Source: Lacibacter sp. H375 (lineage in GTDB: Bacteria; Bacteroidota; Bacteroidia; Chitinophagales; Chitinophagaceae). Taken from it: a stretch of 64,000 bases of DNA. The notes beneath the pieces are model-generated. The model made no database searches, was not told where the DNA came from, and worked only from the letters and a program-made list of their open reading frames with translations. The translations under genes and the position numbers were made by a program. The stretch covers positions 620,001 to 684,000 of the forward strand of contig NZ_JBBKTT010000001.1 of the NCBI RefSeq assembly GCF_037892425.1, given 5' to 3'. Shown one piece after another: positions 48,874 to 57,640 of the stretch (position 1 is its first letter; every line of letters starts with the position of its first letter).

Positions 48874-49107
48874 AAGTGGATGCAAATGTCGGTAAATAGT
48901 TTGTTGACCTCAAATTGATGGTTATTTAAACCGGTATCGTTGCCACTGCGTATATCTCTAGAATTAAGTTGAATGAACCGGTAAGAACATGGCCTTTATG
49001 GGCAGAAGAGGTTAAAAAACGGATAATTACTTTAAAAAACAGGGGAAACATTATGTACCCTCAGAAAACATTACGAAATTTACAGACGAACTTAAACCAC
49101 ATTCCGT

Positions 49108-49641
49108 ATGCCCGTAATTCTTCCTGTAGAAGGCGTTTTTCCACAATTTGGCGACGATTGCTTTATAGCTCCTAATGCTACTATCGTAGGCGATGTAGTA
49201 ATGGGTAATGAATGCAGTGTGTGGTTTAATGCGGTTGTGCGGGGAGATGTAAACAGCATCATATTGGGCAACAAAGTGAATATACAGGATGGGGCGGTGT
49301 TACATGCTACATACCAAAAGACGAAAACCATTGTTGGTAACAACGTGAGCATTGGACACAATGCCATTGTTCATGGTTGCACGGTGCATGATGATGTGTT
49401 GATAGGGATGGGAGCTATTGTTATGGATAATGCCATCATCAACAGCAATTCCATAATTGCAGCAGGTGCAGTGGTTTTGGAGGGAACAGTGGTAGAAGCG
49501 GGAAGCATATATGCAGGGGTTCCTGCCAAAAAAGTAAAAGACATCAGCCAAGAGCTTATCCATGGCGAGATCAACCGAATAGCTAATAACTATATCAAGT
49601 ATTCCGGTTGGTTTAAAGATGCCTTAACAGAAAATAGCTGA
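49108..49641 (+). CDS. Gamma-carbonic anhydrase family protein
   Basis: 177 residues, left-handed parallel beta-helix with hexapeptide repeats. Zinc-ligand histidines are in QDGAVLHATYQ and GHNAIVHGCTV; the RGDVNSIILGNKVNIQDG segment is the family signature. It may hydrate CO2 or be a related metal protein (PaaY/YrdA type), which cannot be separated by sequence alone. The C-terminal helix (LIHGEINRIANNYIKY) is usual. The preceding 234-bp gap (48874-49107) has only a short doubtful frame and no clear promoter. Confidence 0.92.
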   Translation: MPVILPVEGVFPQFGDDCFIAPNATIVGDVVMGNECSVWFNAVVRGDVNSIILGNKVNIQDGAVLHATYQKTKTIVGNNVSIGHNAIVHGCTVHDDVLIGMGAIVMDNAIINSNSIIAAGAVVLEGTVVEAGSIYAGVPAKKVKDISQELIHGEINRIANNYIKYSGWFKDALTENS

Positions 49642-49690
49642 TTACGGTACGAACATTGTCTATATCCAAATGTTAAACAAGAATAATTAT

Positions 49691-49864
49691 ATGAAACAGA
49701 TCACCAAAGCAGCGCTCGTCGTAATATTACTGTCTTTCATGACAAGTTGCAATGTGTTTAAACGAACACCCAAGGAAGGATGTCCAACCAATGGCAAGAA
49801 TGTTGGAGCCGAGAAGTTACTGAGCGGTGAAAAGGTGAAAAAAGCGAAACGATTTAACAGCTAA
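49691..49864 (+). CDS. Small lipoprotein
   Basis: 57 residues, MKQITKAALVVILLSFMTSC with a lipobox (FMTSC), so the mature protein is about 38 residues: NVFKRTPKEGCPTNGKNVG followed by a basic tail. A start 7 codons earlier is possible, but the shorter one opens the signal. Small lipoproteins of this kind (KEGCPxNGxNxGAE) are seen in Chitinophagaceae without known function. It lies between the carbonic anhydrase and a 104-aa gene. Confidence 0.78.
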   Translation: MKQITKAALVVILLSFMTSCNVFKRTPKEGCPTNGKNVGAEKLLSGEKVKKAKRFNS

Positions 49865-49914
49865 ATAATATAAAGAGAACTAACCCCATTTATAACACCA
49901 TAAAAATTACCGCT

Positions 49915-50229
49915 ATGAATCCAACATTACGCAACCATGTAGGATATAACGAAGCCGTCCTTGACGATGATGCCAGTTATGAAAAATTTCATCGCTGGGC
50001 GGATGTTCTTGCCGATAAGTTAAAAATCTCCTTTACCAAGAAGCTTGATGATTTTGAAGCCCTTTACTGGGATTTTATTTACAAAGGCACTGCCCTTACG
50101 CTCAGCTTTAATATTTTCAATGGTATTTCTGTGTTTCCGTCATTGGAAGAAAAGAGTGAACATTTTGAAAATGCAGCCATTGCCGAACTCGTTGATGCGT
50201 TGAAGGATGCTGATCCCGGTGAAGCATAA
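49915..50229 (+). CDS. Conserved hypothetical protein (104 aa)
   Basis: Start MNPTLRNHVGYNEAVLDDDA. A soluble alpha/beta protein with no signal or membrane segment; the middle holds KLDDFEALYWDFIYKGTALTLSFNIFNGISVFP and the end is acidic (ALKDADPGEA). It looks like a small standalone fold rather than a fragment. I do not recognise a family. It converges with rsgA across 55 bp with no clear terminator. Confidence 0.65.
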   Translation: MNPTLRNHVGYNEAVLDDDASYEKFHRWADVLADKLKISFTKKLDDFEALYWDFIYKGTALTLSFNIFNGISVFPSLEEKSEHFENAAIAELVDALKDADPGEA

Positions 50230-50284
50230 GTAAGCTTACCAATATTGAAGTAACTATTAAGAAGCAAAGAAGATGAAGTGCGGC

Positions 50285-51214
50285 TTAGTAGTTTTTTTTT
50301 GTCTCAATTGTGGCAAGAATTCCGCAATAACTGATATAACGAAGTGGATGAATTTCCTCTTTTGACACGGCTGCTTTTACTGCACAGCCCGGTTCTTCAA
50401 GATGTAAACAGTTATTAAATTGACAATCGTTGATGAGCACCCGCATCTCCGGGAAATAATGAGAGAGTTCTTGCCGGCTGATATCAACGAGACCAAATTC
50501 CTTTACACCAGGTGTATCAATGATCTTTCCGCCGAATGGCAAATCGTACATTTCAGCAAAGGTGGTAGTGTGCATTCCCTTGCCACTCCAGCCACTTACT
50601 TCCTCAGTTCGCAGCAAAAGATCGGGCATCAATGCATTGATGAAAGTCGACTTTCCTACACCAGAATGACCGCTCAATAACGTTACTTTATCTCTCAATG
50701 TTATTTTAATATCATCAATTCCCAAACCGGTTTCCATAGAAGCCAGAATCACTTTGTAGCCAACCGCTTCATACATTTCTTTCCAGTCTTCAAATTGAGC
50801 CTGCTCTTTTTTCTTATAAACATCTGACTTGTTAAAAACGATCACACTTGGAATATGATACGCTTCAGATGCAATCAGAAACCGATCAATAAACCCCTGG
50901 GACGTTCGAGGTTCTTTTAATGTAGCAAACAATAAACTCTGATCGAGGTTGGAAGCAATAATGTGGTGCTGGTGTTTGTTAGCGGGACTTTGGCGATTAA
51001 TATAGTTCCTGCGATCAGCAATAGCAGTGATCATGACTGTTTGTTCCAGATCATTTTCCATTTCGATCTCCACTTCATCGCCAACTGCAATGGGATTGGT
51101 TGAAGTAAATCCATCGATCTTAAACTTCCCTTTAATACGTGCCTGCACGATCTTGCCTTCTTCTGTTTTGGCAACATACCAACTTCCGGTCGATTTATAA
51201 ATGAGGGCTTTCAT
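50285..51214 (-). CDS. rsgA: Ribosome small subunit biogenesis GTPase RsgA
   Basis: 309 residues from the ATG at 51212-51214. Circularly permuted GTPase: an OB-fold domain, then G4 (VFNKSDV), G1 (LSGHSGVGKSTFINAL), G3 (IDTPGVKEFG), and a C-terminal zinc-binding region (INDCQFNNCLHLEEPGCAVK) with Cys/His ligands. It checks late maturation of the 30S subunit. A TTTCTTTG box six bases before the ATG predicts a leaderless mRNA. The ATG ten codons earlier in the same frame (51244) is rejected because it lies upstream of that box. Confidence 0.96.
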   Translation of the reverse strand: MKALIYKSTGSWYVAKTEEGKIVQARIKGKFKIDGFTSTNPIAVGDEVEIEMENDLEQTVMITAIADRRNYINRQSPANKHQHHIIASNLDQSLLFATLKEPRTSQGFIDRFLIASEAYHIPSVIVFNKSDVYKKKEQAQFEDWKEMYEAVGYKVILASMETGLGIDDIKITLRDKVTLLSGHSGVGKSTFINALMPDLLLRTEEVSGWSGKGMHTTTFAEMYDLPFGGKIIDTPGVKEFGLVDISRQELSHYFPEMRVLINDCQFNNCLHLEEPGCAVKAAVSKEEIHPLRYISYCGILATIETKKNY

Positions 51215-51220
51215 GCAATG

Positions 51221-51228
51221 CAAAGAAA
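51221..51228 (-). promoter_or_regulatory. -7 box of rsgA, six bases before ATG
   Basis: TTTCTTTG, 7 of 8 to consensus, then CATTGC, then ATG; same geometry as mfd, the AraC gene and the 55,410 gene. Confidence 0.45.
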
Positions 51229-51238
51229 AGTGATTATT

Positions 51239-51376
51239 TGCCACGAAGGCATGGAAAAATCATTTGCCACAAAGTCCCAAAGACACAAGAAATACAAAGG
51301 AAAATAATTAGACAGATAAGATGAATTAAGAAATTAAAGGTTGGGGGGCAACTTTGTGCCTTCGAGTATTTGCGGC
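51239..51376. repeat. Word repeat and hairpin between rsgA and BatA
   Basis: GCCACGAAGGCA and GCCACAAAGTC on one side match CAACTTTGTGCCTTCGAG on the other, so CGAAGGCA/TGCCTTCG and ACAAAGT/ACTTTGT can pair, with CACAAG-type words between. Such GCCAC(A/G)AAGGCAC words recur in the genomes of this group. Confidence 0.55.
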
Positions 51377-51381
51377 ACAAA

Positions 51382-52386
51382 TCATGGAAACTTCCGCAGC
51401 ACTTTGTAACGCAACCATGCTTCAATCAACAAAAGTATTACCACTGCTATGGCAAATGGATAAAACTCTTCTTTATAACGGGAGAATGTACTTGTTTCAA
51501 TTTTTGATTTTTCCAGTTGATCAATATCTGCATAGATCTTACTGAGGCTTTCATTATCCTTTGCACGGAAATAACTGCCGCCGGTTTCATTTGCTATTTC
51601 ACGTAACAGTCTTTCATCAATATTAACTTTCTCCATGGTACGCACCACACCACCAGTTGTCTGTTGTGGTAAAGCGGCAAATCCTTCTGTTCCCATACCA
51701 ATAGTGTATACTTTTACCTGGTAGGCCTTGGCAATTTCTTTGGCCGTACTGGGAGGGATCAATCCGCCGTTATTCTCACCATCAGTTAACAGTATCACCA
51801 CTTTGCTTTTCGATTCACTTGTTTTCAAACGCTCTACACTGGTTGATAGGCCCGAGCCGATGGCAGTACCATCCTGCAGAATACCACTACGCACTGCATA
51901 GATCTGGCTTTTGAGTGCAGCATAATCTGTTGTTGGCGGACATTGTGTAAATGATTCGCCGGAGAAAATAACCAACCCAATACGATCCGTTTTTCTAGCA
52001 TCAACAAAATCCGATGCTACTTTCTTCATGGCTTCCAACCTGTTTGGACTAAAATCTTCCGCCAGCATACTGCCGCTCACATCCATGCAAAGGATAATAT
52101 CAATGCCCTCTCCTTCCACACGTTCTTCACTGCTTCTTGTTTGTGGACGGGCAACAGCAACGATCAGCAATGCAAGTGAAAGCAAACGAAGAACAAAAGG
52201 TAAATGACGCAAAACGTTTTTCGAACTACCAGTCTTGCGATAAATACCCAATGATGAAACGGTAACTGATGAGGATGATCTTTTATGACTGATGATATAC
52301 CAAACAATCAGCAATGGCAACAATAACAGCAACCATAGCAGGTAAGGATAAGCAAATACAATATGTTGATACCACTCGTTAAGCAT
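51382..52386 (-). CDS. batA: BatA-type VWA-domain membrane protein
   Basis: 334 residues. N-terminal helices (YPYLLWLLLLLPLLIVWYI; LRLLSLALLIVAVARP), then a von Willebrand A domain with the MIDAS motif DIILCMDVSGSMLAEDF, TDGEN and the conserved TAIGSGL loop, and a C-terminal helix (FYPFAIAVVILLLIEAWL). Part of the Bacteroidota aerotolerance/Bat system, whose molecular role is unclear. It is the last gene of the operon, read from moxR through DUF58 and the BatD-like gene. No batB, batC or batE follows. Confidence 0.93.
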   Translation of the reverse strand: MLNEWYQHIVFAYPYLLWLLLLLPLLIVWYIISHKRSSSSVTVSSLGIYRKTGSSKNVLRHLPFVLRLLSLALLIVAVARPQTRSSEERVEGEGIDIILCMDVSGSMLAEDFSPNRLEAMKKVASDFVDARKTDRIGLVIFSGESFTQCPPTTDYAALKSQIYAVRSGILQDGTAIGSGLSTSVERLKTSESKSKVVILLTDGENNGGLIPPSTAKEIAKAYQVKVYTIGMGTEGFAALPQQTTGGVVRTMEKVNIDERLLREIANETGGSYFRAKDNESLSKIYADIDQLEKSKIETSTFSRYKEEFYPFAIAVVILLLIEAWLRYKVLRKFP

Positions 52387-53272
52387 CGGGTTTCAATTCT
52401 TTTTCTGATTGTTTGACGGTTGTTTCCATTCGTTCAATTGTTTGCAGACATTCATCTTTAGGTGCAGCAAACTTGGCAAACTTTACCGCATCGCCTAAAC
52501 GAAGTGCTTGTATGATGTTGATGAGCGTTTCATTGAGCACATAAGGCTTCAACTCCATCGCAAATTCATCTGTTGTTAACCTGGTAAATGGCTGCTGAAG
52601 TTTACGTTCGTAATAACGTTTCACAGCAAGTGACAGATCAGAGAAGTTTTTCTTTTGAATGAGTTGCGTATCCCAGTCCTCTGCTTTCAATCGTTTTGTT
52701 GTGATAAGGAAATCTTCCAATGGCGTATTTGCCGATTCTTCAATAACAGTGCCGATTTTTTTCTTCTTCCATCTTCTAAACAGGATGATCAACCAGATCA
52801 ACGCAATAACAGCAGCAGCAGCTACTGCATAACCGATCCATGCTTCACCGGAATTAACATCAATAATGGGTTTTACATCGTTCAGCAATTGGTTACCTGT
52901 TGTATCGTATTCGATCAGTATTTCCTTTATTGGAAAAGTCACTAACTGCTCTTTGTCATTTACGTTTGAAGGGATAACAGCTGTTACGTTTTCAACCACC
53001 CACAGGCCGCTGTCAAAACTGGTGATTGTGATTTCACGTTTCAACAAGTCTGTTGTATCAAACGAAACATATTCAAAGTGAGGAATACTGTCCGGAAATT
53101 TCCAATGTACTTCAGCATTACGACTGATGGCTTTTAATTCAAACCTGAGCTTTACCGGCTCGCCAATAAATATTTTTTCTTTTGATGCTGTTACAACAGG
53201 AGTTACCTGGGCCATCGCAGACAGGCCCATCATCAAAAAACAAATTACAATTAAAAATTCCCGTCTGATCAT
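52379..53272 (-). CDS. BatD-like membrane protein of the MoxR operon
   Basis: 297 residues. Signal peptide MIRREFLIVICFLMMGLSAMAQ, a beta-rich extracytoplasmic part (VTPVVTASKEKIFIGEPVKL), one membrane helix (IGYAVAAAAVIALIWLIILF), and a cytoplasmic helical domain (DFLITTKRLKAEDWDTQLI; FSDLSLAVKRYYERKL). It overlaps batA by 8 bp. Order and topology fit the short BatD/BatG-like protein between DUF58 and BatA; the family name is uncertain. Confidence 0.8.
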   Translation of the reverse strand: MIRREFLIVICFLMMGLSAMAQVTPVVTASKEKIFIGEPVKLRFELKAISRNAEVHWKFPDSIPHFEYVSFDTTDLLKREITITSFDSGLWVVENVTAVIPSNVNDKEQLVTFPIKEILIEYDTTGNQLLNDVKPIIDVNSGEAWIGYAVAAAAVIALIWLIILFRRWKKKKIGTVIEESANTPLEDFLITTKRLKAEDWDTQLIQKKNFSDLSLAVKRYYERKLQQPFTRLTTDEFAMELKPYVLNETLINIIQALRLGDAVKFAKFAAPKDECLQTIERMETTVKQSEKELKPDA

Positions 53273-54141
53273 CTGCTCCTGTTAATGAAAAATTTCTGTA
53301 ACACTTTTACATAATCATCTCCTGCCCGCATATGCAAAAGATCGGCTCCCGAACGGCGGAAAACATCTTTCACATGATCATTATGCTTATGAAAATCTTT
53401 TTCGTATTCAAAACGAACCAATGAACTTGATGTATCGATCCAACGTTGCTCACCTGTTTCTGCATCAGCCACCTGCAATAATCCTGCATCGGGCAAACGC
53501 ATATCAAGTTGATCGTAAATTTTAATACCAATCACGTCATGCTTTTTACAGGCAACACGCAACGCATCTTCATAGCCCTTTCCTAAAAAATCACTGATGA
53601 GGAAGCATATGCTTTTTCTACGGCATACATTATTGAACATGCGGAATGCATCAATATAATTAGTTTGCTTTGATGCAGCATCATTGCTCAGCATTTCACG
53701 TACAATATAAAGTGTATGCTGTTTTGCTTTCTTTGGTGCGATGAAACGTTGCACTTTATCACCAAACAAAATAGCACCAACTTTATCATTATTATTTACT
53801 GCTGAAAAAGCAAGTACCGCAGCTAACTCAGTTACAAGATCTTTCTTTCGTTGCAGATGTGTACCAAAACTGATGCTTGCACTGTTATCAATCAAAAGAA
53901 ATACACTTTGCTCACGCTCTTCTTCAAACACTTTACTGTAAGGATGTGCGTAGCGTGCACTCACATTCCAATCAATAAAACGAATATCATCACCGGGCTG
54001 GTATTCACGCACTTCTTTATAACTCATCCCCTGTCCTTTGAACGCCGAATGATACTCACCCGTGAACATGTGATTGGTAAGCCGCTTGCTTTTTATTTCA
54101 AGTGCCCGTACTTTCTTTAATATTTCTTCCGTAGTTAACAA
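53269..54141 (-). CDS. DUF58 domain protein
   Basis: 290 residues with the DUF58 signature GEYHSAFKGQGMSYKEVREY and QPGDDIRFIDWNVSARYAHP, a VWA-like fold (VFLLIDNSASISFG), and RVACKKHDVIGIKIYD. It is the partner of MoxR ATPases. The start is TTG at 54139-54141: an in-frame stop lies 14 codons upstream with no ATG between, and homologues begin at this point. The word repeat at 54142-54180 lies right in front of it. It overlaps the next gene by 4 bp. Confidence 0.93.
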   Translation of the reverse strand: MLTTEEILKKVRALEIKSKRLTNHMFTGEYHSAFKGQGMSYKEVREYQPGDDIRFIDWNVSARYAHPYSKVFEEEREQSVFLLIDNSASISFGTHLQRKKDLVTELAAVLAFSAVNNNDKVGAILFGDKVQRFIAPKKAKQHTLYIVREMLSNDAASKQTNYIDAFRMFNNVCRRKSICFLISDFLGKGYEDALRVACKKHDVIGIKIYDQLDMRLPDAGLLQVADAETGEQRWIDTSSSLVRFEYEKDFHKHNDHVKDVFRRSGADLLHMRAGDDYVKVLQKFFINRSR

Positions 54142-54185
54142 GAGAAGTTCTGAGTTTTGAAGTTCTGCGTTGAATACTGATTATG
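54142..54185. repeat. Word repeat between moxR and the DUF58 gene
   Basis: AAGTTCTGAGTTTTG / AAGTTCTGCGTTG / AATACTG words in series, filling most of the 62-bp gap inside the operon. Confidence 0.5.
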
Positions 54186-54203
54186 TTGTTATAAGTAAAT
54201 TGC

Positions 54204-55205
54204 TTAAGGCACTTTCACTGCATTCATAATCTGGGTGATGATCTCTTCAACTGATATATTTTCTGCCTCTGCTTCGTAAGTTAATCCAAGACGATGGCGC
54301 AATACATCTGCTGCAATTGTGCGTACATCTTCCGGTAACACATATCCACGCTTATTAAGAAATGCCACCGATTTAGATGCGAGAGCCATATTAATAGAAG
54401 CTCTTGGAGAACCACCATAAGCTATTAATGGTTTGAGACTACTTAAACCAACCTGTTCAGGTTTACGTGTTGCAAATACAATATCAAGAATATAATTCTC
54501 AATTTTTTCATCCATATAAATGGTACGTGCAAGATCACGTGCTTCTGTTACTTCACGCATTGAAACAACCGGATTAATTACAGGAGAAGCTATCTGTTGT
54601 GTATTCTGGCGAATGATCAATTGCTCTTGTTCTTTTGTTGGATAGTTCACCACCACTTTCAACATAAAACGATCCTGCTGGGCTTCAGGCAACGGATAAG
54701 TTCCTTCCTGCTCCAATGGGTTTTGTGTAGCCAAGACAAGAAAGGGTTCTTCCAGTTTGTAAGTATGTTCCCCAATTGTTACCTGGCGTTCCTGCATTGC
54801 TTCGAGTAAAGCACTTTGCACTTTTGCAGGGGCACGGTTAATTTCATCAGCCAACACAAAATTGGCGAAGATGGGTCCACGACGCACAAAGAATTCATTC
54901 TTCTGCTGGTTATAGATCATGGTGCCAATTACATCGGCCGGTAACATATCAGGAGTAAACTGGATACGGCTGAATTTTGCATTGATAGCTTGAGAAAGCG
55001 TTTTAATCGCCAATGTTTTTGCTAGACCGGGCACACCTTCCAATAAAATATGACCGTTACCCAACAAGCCAATCAATAAACGATCGACCATATATTGTTG
55101 TCCTACCAATACTTTTCCAACTTCTGCACGCAGACGGTCGAGAAAACTTCCGGCATATTCAATTTTTTCATTCAGGACTTTTATGTCTTCTGCGGTTTTT
55201 AACAT
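54204..55205 (-). CDS. MoxR family AAA+ ATPase
   Basis: 333 residues from the ATG at 55203-55205 (MLKTAEDIKVLNEKIEYAG); an upstream extension is rejected. Walker A LLEGVPGLAKTLAIKTL, Walker B FVLADEINRAPAKVQSALLE, sensor region ATQNPLEQEGTYPLPEAQQDRF. MoxR ATPases act as chaperones with DUF58 and VWA partners, both encoded next. First gene of the operon; no consensus -7 box is visible upstream. Confidence 0.95.
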   Translation of the reverse strand: MLKTAEDIKVLNEKIEYAGSFLDRLRAEVGKVLVGQQYMVDRLLIGLLGNGHILLEGVPGLAKTLAIKTLSQAINAKFSRIQFTPDMLPADVIGTMIYNQQKNEFFVRRGPIFANFVLADEINRAPAKVQSALLEAMQERQVTIGEHTYKLEEPFLVLATQNPLEQEGTYPLPEAQQDRFMLKVVVNYPTKEQEQLIIRQNTQQIASPVINPVVSMREVTEARDLARTIYMDEKIENYILDIVFATRKPEQVGLSSLKPLIAYGGSPRASINMALASKSVAFLNKRGYVLPEDVRTIAADVLRHRLGLTYEAEAENISVEEIITQIMNAVKVP

Positions 55206-55335
55206 GTAATCTCGGTTTAGGTTGTGAAAATACAATGCCGTTTGCTTAAGCGAAAATCATTTTATAAACGGTTGTATCTTAAAATCATTTCCCATCACGC
55301 AAAAAGAAGGCCGAATTTCAAAAAGTCGACCGCCA

Positions 55336-55395
55336 TTAGTACTTAGTATAATTACTTCAGCTACAGCTTACAACTATCCACTATCGGCTATCCAC
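55336..55395. repeat. Word repeat upstream of the 55,410 gene
   Basis: Words TTAGTA / TTCAGCTACAGCTTACA, then CCACTATCGG / CTATCCACTATC in tandem, running straight into the -7 box at 55396. The MoxR gene lies on the other side. Confidence 0.5.
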
Positions 55396-55403
55396 TATCT
55401 TTG
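55396..55403 (+). promoter_or_regulatory. -7 box six bases before the ATG at 55410
   Basis: TATCTTTG, exact consensus, then CAGCCT, then ATG. It argues against the TTG at 55401 (inside the box) as start and predicts a leaderless mRNA. Confidence 0.6.
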
Positions 55404-55409
55404 CAGCCT

Positions 55410-55754
55410 ATGGATGCAGCGAATGATCTTTTTGTAAGGTGGATGCACCTTGAACAGAAAATGGTAGAACGTTTTGGAAAAAAGCCCGACCTGGAGGCAA
55501 TTCTCTTCCTCATCGGTGTACAGGAGTTTGGTGAGTTGAAAGAAAAATATACTAAGGAGCAAAAGCAGGATTTGATGCACGTAGCAGTTTGCTCTCTCCT
55601 TTCCCAAAGTGGTTATTTTGAATTTGATGATTATGATAAAGATGGATGGCCCCATTTTAAACAGTTGAAAGCCATGCCCAGCATGGATATGCGTGAGCAG
55701 GAGAATTTCATCAAGGACCATGTACTGCTCTACTTTGAACAAAAAGGATTTTAA
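55410..55754 (+). CDS. Conserved hypothetical protein (114 aa)
   Basis: MDAANDLFVRWMHLEQKMVERF... No signal or membrane segment; helix-rich with a DDYDKDGWPHFKQLK segment. I recognise the pattern only as a Bacteroidota hypothetical protein. The start is the ATG placed six bases after the -7 box. Its stop codon directly abuts the cyclophilin start, so they form an operon. Confidence 0.75.
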   Translation: MDAANDLFVRWMHLEQKMVERFGKKPDLEAILFLIGVQEFGELKEKYTKEQKQDLMHVAVCSLLSQSGYFEFDDYDKDGWPHFKQLKAMPSMDMREQENFIKDHVLLYFEQKGF

Positions 55755-56417
55755 ATGCGATTGTCTGTTTTATTGATCTGCTTTCTTCTTCTCATTGCTG
55801 ATGCGGGTGCCCGTAACCGTAAGGTGAAGATCATTACAACAAAAGGAACTATTGTTGTTCAGTTGAGCGATAAAACGCCCAAACACCGGGACAACTTCAT
55901 CAAGTTGGTAAAACAGGGCTATTATAATGGCATATTGTTTCATCGTGTGATCAAGGAATTTATGATCCAGGCGGGTGATGACTCAACTAAAAATCCTGTT
56001 CCCGGCAAACGTTATGGCAGCGGAGGCTTGAAAAATAAAATACCAGCCGAGTTTGATATTTCGCTTTTTCATAAAAGAGGTGTGCTGGCAGCAGCACGTG
56101 ATAATAATCCTGAAAAGGCAAGCAGTGGCAGCCATTTTTATATTGTGCAGGGAAAAGTTCACACAGACAGTTCGCTTAACGAAATAGAAGAAAAAAGACT
56201 AGGTGGACGAAAACTTCCCCCTCACCATCGTGCTGTATATAAACAAATTGGTGGCAGCCCGCATCTCGATCAGAACTACACAGTTTTTGGCGAAGTGATG
56301 AAAGGTATTGAGGTTGTGGATACGATTGCGCAGTCAGAGCGTGATCAATACGACAGACCCAAGGAAGATATCCGCATCATTAAAATGAAACTGAAGAAGA
56401 AATTTTTATTTTTCTGA
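55755..56417 (+). CDS. Periplasmic peptidyl-prolyl isomerase (cyclophilin type)
   Basis: 220 residues. Signal [19 protein letters not shown], then a cyclophilin domain ([73 protein letters not shown]). An insert ([20 protein letters not shown]) is typical of Bacteroidota members. It helps fold exported proteins. Start abuts the previous stop. Confidence 0.94.
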   Translation: MRLSVLLICFLLLIADAGARNRKVKIITTKGTIVVQLSDKTPKHRDNFIKLVKQGYYNGILFHRVIKEFMIQAGDDSTKNPVPGKRYGSGGLKNKIPAEFDISLFHKRGVLAAARDNNPEKASSGSHFYIVQGKVHTDSSLNEIEEKRLGGRKLPPHHRAVYKQIGGSPHLDQNYTVFGEVMKGIEVVDTIAQSERDQYDRPKEDIRIIKMKLKKKFLFF

Positions 56418-56463
56418 TTGCAGGAAAACAATCAATTTAGCAGCGTTTAAAAATAACTACATC

Positions 56464-56841
56464 ATGAACTTTCCAGAGAATCTCCGCTACACAAAAGACC
56501 ACGAATGGATCAGCTTAGAAGGCAATGTTGCAACAATTGGAATTACTGATTTTGCACAGTGTGAATTGGGCGATATTGTTTATGTTGATATCAACACTGT
56601 TGGAAAAACATTGAACGCTGAAGAAGTATTTGGTACTGTGGAAGCGGTAAAAACTGTAAGTGATTTGTTTTTACCTGTTGCCGGTACTATTGCTGAAGTT
56701 AACAGTGCTTTGAATGATAAACCCGAAGCTGTAAACAACGATCCCTATGGTGAAGGTTGGATGGTGAAAGTTACAGTAACCAACCCTGCTGATGTTGAAG
56801 CTTTGATGGATGCTGCTGCATATGGTGCACTGGTTGCATAA
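56464..56841 (+). CDS. gcvH: Glycine cleavage system H protein
   Basis: 125 residues. The lipoyl domain carries Lys63 in [15 protein letters not shown], the site of lipoylation. It shuttles the aminomethyl group between the P and T proteins and the dihydrolipoamide dehydrogenase. No gcvP or gcvT is nearby. Its TAA overlaps the next ATG (TAATG), so the VanZ-like gene is coupled. Confidence 0.97.
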   Translation: MNFPENLRYTKDHEWISLEGNVATIGITDFAQCELGDIVYVDINTVGKTLNAEEVFGTVEAVKTVSDLFLPVAGTIAEVNSALNDKPEAVNNDPYGEGWMVKVTVTNPADVEALMDAAAYGALVA

Positions 56842-57257
56842 TGAAACAACAACTCCGGAAATATCTTTATACAAAATGGCCGGCCATTATTTGGTCGGTC
56901 ATTATTTTTTTATTGCTGGTAATGCCACCAATTAACATCAGCCCAAAAAAAACATTAGAGTTTTCAGGTCTTGATAAGACCATCCATTTTCTTCTGTTTG
57001 GAATAATGCTGTGGTTGTGGGGTTATTATCAGAAAACAGTTTCTTCAGCAGGAAAAAATCTTGTTCTTCAATTATGCTTCATCACCATGGTTGTGATTGT
57101 TTATGGTATTGTAATGGAATATGTGCAGGATTGGGTAGGGCGTGACTTTGATGTGTGGGATATGGTTGCCGACGCTGCCGGCGCTATAGTCGCTTTTTTT
57201 ATACTGTTAGTACAAAAAGAAGACCCCGGTGGAAACCGGGGTCGAAACCAAAACTAA
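56841..57257 (+). CDS. VanZ-like membrane protein
   Basis: 138 residues with four helices (WPAIIWSVIIFLLLVMPPI; TIHFLLFGIMLWLWGYY; LCFITMVVIVYGIVMEYVQD; DMVADAAGAIVAFFILLVQ). The VanZ family signature KTIHFLLFG and DFDVWDMVADAAGA are present. Function unknown; some relatives confer low-level glycopeptide resistance. The C-terminal 12 codons overlap the hairpin of unit A of the tandem element (57222-57243). Confidence 0.88.
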   Translation: MKQQLRKYLYTKWPAIIWSVIIFLLLVMPPINISPKKTLEFSGLDKTIHFLLFGIMLWLWGYYQKTVSSAGKNLVLQLCFITMVVIVYGIVMEYVQDWVGRDFDVWDMVADAAGAIVAFFILLVQKEDPGGNRGRNQN

Positions 57258-57521
57258 CTGCTTATGAGAAAAATTTAAATTCAGATTTGTTACACAAAGT
57301 TCGGTCAATCACTCACTCCAAACTGTCAGCTACTTGTTAATATTTCCTGAAACGTTGTGTTTTTAAAAACGGGTCCCGGTAGAAACCGGGACCGTTAACC
57401 AAAACTAACTGCTTATGAGAAAATTGACTGCTTTAAAGATCTTGTACATTTAAGACGCTAACCTCATTCCAAAGTTTGCTCTCCATCTGTTAAAAAATCC
57501 TAAAAGGATATATCAGCGTCT
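57222..57521 (-). ncRNA. Tandem ~150-nt hairpin element, possible twin small RNAs
   Basis: Two units about 150-151 nt apart. Each has a hairpin (57222-57243 and 57372-57393; stems GACCCCGGT/ACCGGGGTC and GGTCCCGGT/ACCGGGACC) followed by an identical 27-nt block (57246-57272 and 57397-57423, containing ACTAACTGCTTATGAG). Exactly 39 nt further each unit has a weaker matching block (CTCAYTCCAAA). Read on the minus strand, each hairpin is followed by a T-run, so each unit would be a ~100-nt transcript ending in its own terminator. Alternatively they are tandem 3' ends of the DUF937 transcript. No protein is plausible; frames from the ATG stop after 4 and 12 codons. Confidence 0.5.
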
Positions 57522-57640
57522 CGATGCTATATCACACATTTCGAAAACCATGCCAATTGGTTAGATGCTGAATTTATTAACGATTCCCGCAGGTCTTATT
57601 ACCAATCAAGAAAAGTTAGAAATCATTCATTAAAAGTCAG
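57522..57640. other. Rest of the 57,258-57,640 gene-free stretch
   Basis: Besides the tandem element the 383-bp gap holds a partial inverted repeat GATATATCAGC...GCTATATC (57508-57533) and the palindrome CCAATTGG (57553-57560). No open frame or promoter is convincing. Confidence 0.4.

Noticed and set aside
48969-49175. 68-residue frame before the carbonic anhydrase
   Set aside because: Overlaps the start of the carbonic anhydrase in another frame, has no promoter and random composition.
50288-50300. Possible frameshift at the poly-T run at the rsgA end
   Set aside because: The run lies at the last codons; the protein is complete before it, so no loss is seen.
57261-57460. Short peptides from the two ATGs in the tandem element
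   Set aside because: They stop after 4 and 12 codons and the conserved block extends on both sides of the ATG, so RNA-level conservation is more likely.
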